The notes under the pieces were generated by a model. That model did not search any database. It worked only from the letters and a program-made list of their open reading frames with translations, and was not told where the DNA came from. The position numbers and the translations under genes were made by a program. This document shows positions 6,946 through 12,338 of a DNA stretch of 12,338 nt, piece by piece. Origin of the DNA: Chromatiales bacterium. Lineage in GTDB: Bacteria > Pseudomonadota > Gammaproteobacteria > UBA6429 > Thiohalophilaceae. The DNA lies in NCBI GenBank assembly GCA_024641465.1, contig JAHEDB010000024.1:1-12338 (forward strand). The letters are read 5' to 3'. Positions within the stretch are counted from its first letter, which is position 1. Each line of letters begins with the position of its first letter.

Positions 6946-6975
6946 CTTATATGATATTCGTCTTGGCCATGACAA
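6946..6975 (-). promoter_or_regulatory. sigma-70-type promoter candidate for tusA
   Basis: On the minus strand TTGTCA (6970-6975, five of six) is followed after 18 bases by TATAAG (6946-6951, five of six). The start would be near 6939, giving a leader of about 68 bases before the tusA ATG. This is a consensus match only. Confidence 0.5.
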
Positions 6976-7110
6976 GCAATTTTTCCATCTCCGGGCTACC
7001 AGACATGGGAGGAAAACCACATCCAGGTAGCTTACTAAACTATTTTCCGATTCAACGAGGCCCGCAATATCAACCAGTTAACACCTGTTTTCAGTACCTT
7101 ATGTTACAAA

Positions 7111-7143
7111 ACGGGCAAGCCGGCCCACATAGCACTTGCCCGT
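7111..7143. repeat. stem-loop with perfect 9-base arms
   Basis: ACGGGCAAG (7111-7119) is perfectly complementary to CTTGCCCGT (7135-7143), with a 15-base loop. On the minus strand the stem is followed by TTTTG, so it could act as a weak terminator in that direction, but no gene lies upstream on that strand. It may shield the tusA promoter from transcription, or be a remnant. Confidence 0.4.
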
Positions 7144-7260
7144 CGCTCGCGTGCACACATAAGTATCCGTGCTTGTTTTTTTCCCCCTGGCCCAGTCTGA
7201 CTATCGGATAATACTTTGGCACTAAGGCCATTTTGTCGTGTCATAGATGGTGTTGCTTCC

Positions 7261-7279
7261 GTACTGTAATTAACAGTAC
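7261..7279. promoter_or_regulatory. operator-like dyad upstream of the bepA-like gene
   Basis: GTACTGT (7261-7267) and ACAGTAC (7273-7279) are perfect inverted repeats around AATTA. The dyad lies 48-66 bases before the ATG at 7327, next to an AT-rich stretch with TATGAT (7288-7293) that could be a -10 box without a good -35. A regulator binding here could replace or block a weak -35 region. The arms are too short for a terminator and no T-run follows. Confidence 0.4.
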
Positions 7280-7326
7280 ATATACACTATGATTTAGCAT
7301 TGAAGACCACCCGTAGTTAGCTATCC

Positions 7327-8790
7327 ATGAGAAAATTCAAATACTTACGCAATAGCCTCAGCCTGATCCTCAGCTTTTCAATCGCCATCCAGCCGCTGGT
7401 TCGTGCCGAAGAATTGCTGATGCCAGACATGGGAAATACGGCTGACTACGGTGTCAGCCCGGCGGAGGAAAAAAAGACCGGCGAGGCGGTGGTGCGTAAT
7501 ATACGCCGGGGTGGTGGCGTGGTTGACGATCCCCTGATTGAAGATTATCTGGATCATCTTGGCTATCGTTTGATCTCAAGCACTAACCATGCCGAGCAGA
7601 ACTTCAAGTTTTTCCTAATTAATGACAAGGTATTAAACGCCTTTGCCCTGCCTGGTGGCTACATAGGTATCAATTATGGTCTCATCATGGCCACGGAATC
7701 CGAGAGTGAACTGGCCTCCGTCATGGCCCATGAAGTTGCCCATATTACCCAACGTCACCACGTACGCGCCTATGAGGCAGGCACGGGTCAGGGCCCGATT
7801 CTGGCCGCCTTGATCGCTGCTATGATCCTCGGTGGCGGCAATAACCAGATTGGAGAAGCGGCCTTCGCCGCAACCGCCGCAGGTATGATGCAGAGCCAGA
7901 TCAATTTCACCCGAGCAAATGAAAAAGAAGCCGATTACATCGGTATTAGTATGCTGGCCAGTGCGGGCTATGATCCCATGTCCATGGCAAGTTTTTTTGG
8001 ACGTCTGGAAAAAGAAAGCAGCCTGTATGGATCCACCACGCCGGAATTTCTCCGCAGCCATCCAGTCACCTCCAACCGTATCGCCGACGCCACCAATCGC
8101 GCAACGGGACTGAAACCGAAAAAACACGATTACGATAAACAAAGTTTTTACCTCATCCGTGCACGGATCCGCGCCCTGGCTGAGGAAGACAAGCACTCTG
8201 CGATAACTGAATTTGCCAAACGGCTGGAGAGTGGCCGCTTTCAAAATCGTGCAGCCGAAGAGTATGGCTATGCCCTGGCACTCATTAAAGACAAGCAATA
8301 TGCCAAGGCAGATAACATACTGAGCAGGCTATTGGAAAAAGATCCTACCCGTATCGCCTATCTGGTTGCCAAAGGTGAAGTTGAGGGTTCTGACAAACGA
8401 ATCAAACAATCACGCTCCACTTTTGCCAGGGCGATGGAGCTATATCCGGATAACAAGGTAGTCATTTATTACTATGTACAAAGTCTGTTAAAAAACAGGG
8501 AATTTGTCATGGCCCGCGACCTGCTTAACAAGGTCCTGCGTACACCGGATAATCTGCCACAACTCTATAAGTTTCTGTCCGAGGCAGAATCCGGCTTAAA
8601 TAATGCCAGTGGTGTGCACCAGGCCCTCGCAGAATACAATTTTTATATTGGTCAACCACATGAAGCCATCCGGCAGATGCAACTGTCAATGAAGTCCAGC
8701 AAGGGTGATGACTTCTATCTTAATGCGAAACGAGAAGCACGTATCGCCGAATACCAGCGTGAAATCATCCCCGGTGCGACCAATCATTGA
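7327..8790 (+). CDS. bepA: BepA-like periplasmic M48 metalloprotease with TPR domain
   Basis: BepA (YfgC) is a periplasmic protease and chaperone that supports outer-membrane protein and LptD assembly and degrades stalled substrates. The protein has a signal peptide (about residues 1-27, cleavage after VRA). It has the zinc motif HEVAH at 135-139 and the third ligand E201 in NEKEADYIG. H245, in SHPVTSNR, corresponds to the histidine that regulates access to the zinc in E. coli BepA. The C-terminal half from about residue 270 is helical with tetratricopeptide-like repeats (for example AEEYGYALALIKDKQYAKAD). The total of 487 residues is the same as E. coli BepA. No strong ribosome binding site precedes the ATG. 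It is monocistronic or leads into the sox cluster 194 bases later; the separate sox promoter candidate favours the former. Confidence 0.94.
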   Translation: MRKFKYLRNSLSLILSFSIAIQPLVRAEELLMPDMGNTADYGVSPAEEKKTGEAVVRNIRRGGGVVDDPLIEDYLDHLGYRLISSTNHAEQNFKFFLINDKVLNAFALPGGYIGINYGLIMATESESELASVMAHEVAHITQRHHVRAYEAGTGQGPILAALIAAMILGGGNNQIGEAAFAATAAGMMQSQINFTRANEKEADYIGISMLASAGYDPMSMASFFGRLEKESSLYGSTTPEFLRSHPVTSNRIADATNRATGLKPKKHDYDKQSFYLIRARIRALAEEDKHSAITEFAKRLESGRFQNRAAEEYGYALALIKDKQYAKADNILSRLLEKDPTRIAYLVAKGEVEGSDKRIKQSRSTFARAMELYPDNKVVIYYYVQSLLKNREFVMARDLLNKVLRTPDNLPQLYKFLSEAESGLNNASGVHQALAEYNFYIGQPHEAIRQMQLSMKSSKGDDFYLNAKREARIAEYQREIIPGATNH

Positions 8791-8855
8791 TCATCATTAG
8801 CACAATTCAAGCAGTATATAAGTTAATGCTAATTTTCTAAATATTTCTTGCCCCC

Positions 8856-8883
8856 TTGTCATCCATCGTCGTTCATGTATCCT
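8856..8883 (+). promoter_or_regulatory. sigma-70-type promoter candidate for soxXYZA
   Basis: TTGTCA (8856-8861) is followed after 16 bases by TATCCT (8878-8883). The start would be near 8890, giving a leader of about 95 bases. The leader would begin with a small stem-loop, GCAGA (8894-8898) with TCTGC (8910-8914), extended by TTT and AAA across one bulged base. No SoxR-type operator was recognised. This is a consensus match only. Confidence 0.4.
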
Positions 8884-8984
8884 AGTGCACTTTGCAGATA
8901 CCTTAATTTTCTGCGAAATAATAATGATACTTGCATTCAGCCCTGGTTGAATTGTAAGACCGTAAATGATTGAGGAGGAGACCT

Positions 8985-9344
8985 ATGCGGAAGCCCGCCA
9001 AACTAGTCTTAGCTGCAAGTGCTGTCGCCATGCTGTTAGGCGCCACCCTGGCACCTATGTCAGCCTATGCCGCCAGTGCGGAAGAAGGCAAAAAGATTGC
9101 TGAAGATCGTAAAAAGGGTAATTGTGTGTCCTGTCACGCCTATGAAGGTGCAGACATGCCAGGTAATGCCGCGCCGCCCCTGGTGGCTATGAAAGCGCGT
9201 TATCCTGACAAGGCCAAATTACGTGCCCAGATCTATGATCCTACCAAGGCAAACCCCAACACCATCATGCCTCCCTTCGGCAAGCATGGCATTTTGTCTG
9301 ACAAGGAAATTGATGCAATCGCCGAGTGGGTTCACACCCTGTAA
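8985..9344 (+). CDS. soxX: SoxX, c-type cytochrome subunit of SoxAX
   Basis: SoxX is the small cytochrome that pairs with SoxA in the periplasm to form the SoxAX complex, which couples thiosulfate to SoxY and takes up the electrons. The protein has 119 residues with a Sec signal peptide (cleavage near 29/30, AYA before ASAEEG), one heme site CVSCH at 47-51 and the axial methionine M95 in NPNTIMPPFGKHGIL. The start is the ATG at 8985, preceded by a strong GAGGAGGAG site. An in-frame TTG at 8970 overlaps that site and is rejected. The gene heads the cluster; soxY follows after 52 bases. Confidence 0.96.
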   Translation: MRKPAKLVLAASAVAMLLGATLAPMSAYAASAEEGKKIAEDRKKGNCVSCHAYEGADMPGNAAPPLVAMKARYPDKAKLRAQIYDPTKANPNTIMPPFGKHGILSDKEIDAIAEWVHTL

Positions 9345-9396
9345 TCTCGTTATCGCTGTCACACAAACATAAATAAAATTCTCTGGGAGAAACAGA

Positions 9397-9861
9397 ATGA
9401 AACGTAGAAGCTTTCTCAAAGGCACTATGGCAAGCAGCGCAGTCGCGGTTGCCGTTGGTGCCGGTTTGCTAAACCCTCGCAATGTACTGGCCGCCTGGCC
9501 ACAAGGCGCTTTCGACGCCAAAAGCTTTCAGGACGCAATGACCGGCCTGTTTGGCAGTGCAGACAATACCGCAAGCGGTGATATCCAGATCAAGGCACCT
9601 GACATTGCGGAAAATGGCGCGGTTGTTCCCGTTACGGTTAACACCAAAATGACCAACGTCAGTGCAATTGCCATCGTCGCAGAAAAAAATGGCCAGCCCC
9701 TGGCTGCCAACTTCGAACTGGCCGCCAATGCCAAAGGTACGGTTTCAACCCGTATCAAAATGGGTAAAACCATGGATGTCGTTGCCGTGGTCAAGTCCGG
9801 TGGCAAATTGTATACCGCCCGTAAAAATGTCAAGGTCACCATTGGTGGTTGCGGCGGTTAA
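9397..9861 (+). CDS. soxY: SoxY, sulfur-substrate carrier of the Sox system
   Basis: SoxY carries the sulfur intermediates of thiosulfate oxidation on a C-terminal cysteine. The 154-residue protein ends in the diagnostic GGCGG, with C152 as the carrier residue. The N-terminus MKRRSFLKG is a twin-arginine signal, with cleavage likely after VLA at about residue 32. This fits export of folded SoxYZ, with SoxZ travelling along without its own signal. The remainder is the immunoglobulin-like SoxY fold (DIAENGAVVPVTVNTK). A GGGAGA ribosome binding site precedes the ATG. soxZ follows after 23 bases. Confidence 0.97.
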   Translation: MKRRSFLKGTMASSAVAVAVGAGLLNPRNVLAAWPQGAFDAKSFQDAMTGLFGSADNTASGDIQIKAPDIAENGAVVPVTVNTKMTNVSAIAIVAEKNGQPLAANFELAANAKGTVSTRIKMGKTMDVVAVVKSGGKLYTARKNVKVTIGGCGG

Positions 9862-9884
9862 GGCAGACAGAGGAGAACATAATA

Positions 9885-10199
9885 ATGGCAAATTCAATTC
9901 GTATACGCGCCCAGATAAGTGGTGACACCGCCACTGTAAAGGCTCTGATTACTCACCCGATGGAAACCGGGCAACGTAAAGACAAAAAAACCGGTAACAA
10001 GATCCCGGCTCATTTCATCCAGGAAGTAAAGTGCGAACACGGCGGCAAAGTCGTGGTGAATGCACAGTGGGGCGCCGCGGTATCCAAAAATCCTTACCTG
10101 TCTTTTGCCTTCAGTGGCGCCAAGGCCGGTGATACCGTCAAGTTGAGCTGGGTAGATAATAAGGGCGAAAGCGATACCGCTGAAGCCAAAGTTAAATAA
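9885..10199 (+). CDS. soxZ: SoxZ, partner of SoxY
   Basis: SoxZ binds SoxY to form the SoxYZ carrier complex in the periplasm. The 104-residue protein shows the family pattern, with IRIRAQISGDTATVKALITHPMETGQ at the start (split here by position: residues 5 to about 28), HFIQEVKCEHGGKVV in the middle and SFAFSGAKAGDTVKLSW towards the end. It has no signal peptide, as expected for a subunit exported with SoxY through the Tat pathway. The start is the ATG at 9885 with an AGGAGA site; an in-frame upstream codon at 9849 would overlap the end of soxY and is not needed. soxA follows after 34 bases. Confidence 0.97.
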   Translation: MANSIRIRAQISGDTATVKALITHPMETGQRKDKKTGNKIPAHFIQEVKCEHGGKVVVNAQWGAAVSKNPYLSFAFSGAKAGDTVKLSWVDNKGESDTAEAKVK

Positions 10200-10233
10200 C
10201 AACCTGAATAGAATCAGAACAGGAGTTATCACA

Positions 10234-11094
10234 ATGAGAAAACTGATAATCGCTGCCGCTGCACTGGCCCTGACCGCACCACTGGTCAGCCAGGCAACAC
10301 CGCAGTCAGACCTTGAACACATGAAAAAATATTTTGCCAAGAAATTCCCTGGCGTCCAGTATCAGGACTATGCCAACGGTGTATATGCCCTGGACAAGGG
10401 CCGTCGCGTTGAATGGGAAGCCATGGAGGAATTCCCTCCCTATGAACCCGGTGTAGAAATCGGCAAATCCCTGTTCAAGAAGTACAAGGTTGGCCAGTGC
10501 TTCAAGAATGGTGGTATCGGCATCAAACAAAACTATCCCTACTATGACAGCAAATCCGGTCAGGTACATACACTGGAAGGTGAGCTGATGGCCTGCCTGA
10601 AGCGTAACGGGATTGATACCGAGAAAGAAAAACTGGACTATGGCAAAGGTAAGTTTGCCGCCATTGCCGCCTATATGGCCTATACCTCACGCGGTAAGAC
10701 CATCAAGGTTGATGTTCCAGCCGGCAAGGCAACCAAGATCTACAACGAGGGTAAACAGTTCTTTTACGCCAAACGTGGCCAGCTGAACTTCTCCTGTGCG
10801 GATTGCCATGTCTATAACCCAGGGGTAATGCTGCGCAGCATGATGCTCAGTACCGCCATTGGTCAGACCACTCACTGGCCTGCCTATCGTAAGAAATGGG
10901 AAGCCGGCGGCACTTCGCCCCTGCACGGTTTTGGCACCCTGCAACGCCGCTATGGCGGTTGTAACAAGATGGTTCGCGCCAAGGATCTCAAACCCAAAGA
11001 TGGCAAGCAGAACCCAAGCTATGTAGCGCTGGAATATTTCCATACCTACCTGAGCAACGGTCTGAAGATTAACGCCCCAGGCGTTCGTCAATAA
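10234..11094 (+). CDS. soxA: SoxA, monoheme c-type cytochrome subunit of SoxAX
   Basis: SoxA forms the catalytic SoxAX cytochrome with SoxX and joins thiosulfate to the SoxY cysteine. The 286-residue precursor has a Sec signal peptide (cleavage after SQA, about 21). It has a single heme site, CADCH at 188-192, and the conserved active-site and heme-ligand cysteine C243 in RRYGGCNKM. The N-terminal half has only two cysteines, C89 and C121, and no CxxCH, so the first heme of diheme SoxA proteins is absent. These two cysteines probably form the disulfide seen in monoheme SoxA of the Starkeya novella type. An AGGAG site precedes the ATG. It is the last gene before a strong terminator; soxK, soxB and soxCD are not next to it. 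Confidence 0.97.
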   Translation: MRKLIIAAAALALTAPLVSQATPQSDLEHMKKYFAKKFPGVQYQDYANGVYALDKGRRVEWEAMEEFPPYEPGVEIGKSLFKKYKVGQCFKNGGIGIKQNYPYYDSKSGQVHTLEGELMACLKRNGIDTEKEKLDYGKGKFAAIAAYMAYTSRGKTIKVDVPAGKATKIYNEGKQFFYAKRGQLNFSCADCHVYNPGVMLRSMMLSTAIGQTTHWPAYRKKWEAGGTSPLHGFGTLQRRYGGCNKMVRAKDLKPKDGKQNPSYVALEYFHTYLSNGLKINAPGVRQ

Positions 11095-11110
11095 GCCATT
11101 ACTGCTGAGC

Positions 11111-11141
11111 AAAAAAGCCCGGTTCAACCGGGCTTTTTTTT
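11111..11141. terminator. bidirectional intrinsic terminator between soxA and sulP
   Basis: The stem GCCCGGT (11117-11123) pairs with ACCGGGC (11127-11133) around a three-base loop. Eight T residues follow on the plus strand, and on the minus strand six T residues follow. It can stop both the sox transcript and the convergent sulP transcript. Confidence 0.92.
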
Positions 11142-11190
11142 CGCACATAGTCGGTCAAAGTCTAACTGTTAATTAATTAGATTTTTCCAC

Positions 11191-12338
11191 CTACAGTTGG
11201 GTCGCCCGGTCCTTACCCTGAAAGATATTTTGTATGAGTAACGGCGTCTCTTGTATGTCCGACTCATCCGTCTGTCCTGTTCTGATACGTTCATATATCG
11301 AGTCAAGCGCCATATCTTCAGTAGCGAAAATATTATCCCTACCGATAAAGTCAAATAAGTTGGTACGAAGCATCACTCTGAGCACCTGTCTTTTCAGACC
11401 ACTAAAGACCATGGTCACGCCACTATCACGAAATCGTTCAATCAGATGATGGAGTATTTCTTCACCGGATGCATCGAGTTGGTTGATGCCATCACCGACG
11501 ACAAGAATATATTTAGCGTGCGGGTGGCTGGCCCCCGCCTCCAGTATGGCGTCTTCAAAAAAGGCCACGTTGGCAAAATAAAGTGAACCGTCAAAACGAA
11601 CCGCCACTACACGGGGATCTTTTGGCAGGTCTGGATATTCCGCAATATCACGTAAGGTGCCATCTGTATGCCGACCCAGCACAGCAACCCGTGGGCGCAT
11701 GGTTCGATATAGATAAAACATAACAGCCAGACTCGCACCAATTAAAATACCTTTATCAAGCTGTGGCGCAAATCCCAGCGTCGCAACAAAGGTCACGACT
11801 GCGGCAATTCCATCGTGTTTATTGGCTTGCCAGGCGTGTCTTATCGCATGAAAATTAATTAGCCCAAATACCGCCATCATAATCACCGCCGCCAGCGTTG
11901 CCTTGGGCAAGTGATATAACAGTGGTGTCAGAAACAACAAGGTCAGCATCACGATGACTGCAGTTACCACTGATGAAAAACCGGTTTTGGCCCCGGCATT
12001 CAGATTGACCGCGGAGCGTGAAAAAGATCCGGATGCCGGATAAGACAGGAAAAAACTTCCGGCGATATTGCCTAAGCCCTGACCGATAAGCTCCTGATTT
12101 GGGTCAATATGGTCCTTGGTCTTGGCGGCCATAGCCTTGGCTATCGAAATCGCCTCCATAAAACCGACCAGTGAAATAATAATCACACTGGGGACCAACT
12201 GCCCCAATAGCTCCAGACTAAATCCCGGCATGGAGAAACCTGGTAACCCTTCGGGTATACTGCCAACAACACTTACCCCCATACTTTCAAAACCGATGAT
12301 CAGGCTTAGCAGGGTAGTGGCCACAACCGCAACCAGCA
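11191..12338 (-). CDS. SulP-family (SLC26-type) anion permease with STAS domain, partial
   Basis: The gene enters from the right edge and its N-terminus is not in the window; the frame is open to 12338. About 380 C-terminal residues are visible. Hydrophobic segments include SLVGFMEAISIAKAMA and SVVTAVIVMLTLLFLTPLLY (split by position), and the core has the family pattern NQELIGQGLGNIAGSFFLSY with SGSFSRSAVN. After the last membrane segment a cytoplasmic STAS domain begins near DPRVVAVRFDGSLYFAN and contains INQLDASGEEILHHL. SulP proteins carry sulfate, bicarbonate or other anions, usually with H+ or Na+. Position next to sox genes suggests a sulfate or related anion, but bicarbonate is equally possible by sequence. 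It ends at a TAG at 11191-11193 and shares the terminator with soxA. Confidence 0.93.
   Translation of the reverse strand, partial: LVAVVATTLLSLIIGFESMGVSVVGSIPEGLPGFSMPGFSLELLGQLVPSVIIISLVGFMEAISIAKAMAAKTKDHIDPNQELIGQGLGNIAGSFFLSYPASGSFSRSAVNLNAGAKTGFSSVVTAVIVMLTLLFLTPLLYHLPKATLAAVIMMAVFGLINFHAIRHAWQANKHDGIAAVVTFVATLGFAPQLDKGILIGASLAVMFYLYRTMRPRVAVLGRHTDGTLRDIAEYPDLPKDPRVVAVRFDGSLYFANVAFFEDAILEAGASHPHAKYILVVGDGINQLDASGEEILHHLIERFRDSGVTMVFSGLKRQVLRVMLRTNLFDFIGRDNIFATEDMALDSIYERIRTGQTDESDIQETPLLIQNIFQGKDRATQL

Larger units (their letters stand above)
6872..7326. other. divergent intergenic region between tusA and the bepA-like gene
   Basis: The 455 bases hold the tusA promoter candidate on the left, a 9-base stem-loop at 7111-7143 and a dyad at 7261-7279 just before the bepA-like gene. 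A plus-strand open frame of 86 codons from 6951 starts over the tusA promoter candidate, has no ribosome binding site and resembles no family, so I do not call it. The middle shows nothing else I recognise. Confidence 0.6.

Noticed and set aside
6951..7211. Plus-strand open frame of 86 codons between tusA and the bepA-like gene
   Set aside because: It has no ribosome binding site, overlaps the tusA promoter candidate and the stem-loop at 7111-7143, and its composition is not gene-like.
1..12338. CRISPR arrays, tRNA or rRNA genes, toxin-antitoxin or phage-defence genes
   Set aside because: No regularly spaced repeats, no tRNA or rRNA sequence and no defence-type protein was recognised on either strand.

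Overview
The window comes from a Gram-negative, sulfur-oxidising bacterium, most likely a gammaproteobacterium. The grounds are the glyA-nrdR-ribD-ribE-ribB(A) gene order, a FadL-family outer-membrane protein, a BepA-type periplasmic protease, and a thiosulfate-oxidation cluster in the order soxX-soxY-soxZ-soxA. The genus cannot be named from the sequence alone.

Layout. Positions 1-4214 hold five genes on the minus strand, read from right to left: glyA, nrdR, ribD, ribE and the RibB domain of ribB or ribBA, which runs off the left edge. They supply one-carbon units, repress ribonucleotide reductase genes and make riboflavin. From 4215 to 4740 there is a glyA leader with possible RNA structure and an unexplained open frame. 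Next, at 4741-5883 on the minus strand, is a FadL/TodX-type outer-membrane protein with a clear intrinsic terminator, a strong ribosome binding site, a promoter candidate and a large dyad in its leader. About 760 bases (5884-6640) carry no recognisable gene. They hold a hairpin terminator and a repeat pair that may be the decayed end of an insertion sequence. A small TusA-family sulfur carrier (6641-6871, minus) is divergent from a bepA-like M48 metalloprotease (7327-8790, plus).

The sox cluster (8985-11094, plus) ends in a strong bidirectional terminator. SoxX and SoxA together form the c-type cytochrome that joins thiosulfate to the carrier cysteine of SoxY, held in the SoxYZ complex. SoxB and SoxCD are not in this window. 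A SulP-family anion permease with a STAS domain converges on soxA and runs off the right edge. Together these suggest periplasmic thiosulfate oxidation, with possible links to a cytoplasmic sulfur carrier and to sulfate transport.

No wholly new multi-gene system is evident. The items most worth a second look are non-coding: the dyad ahead of the FadL-type gene, the GAG-rich repeat between glyA and nrdR that affects the nrdR start, the possible insertion-sequence remnant, and the alternative-pairing leader of glyA. The monoheme form of SoxA and the tusA/bepA pairing are useful comparative points.
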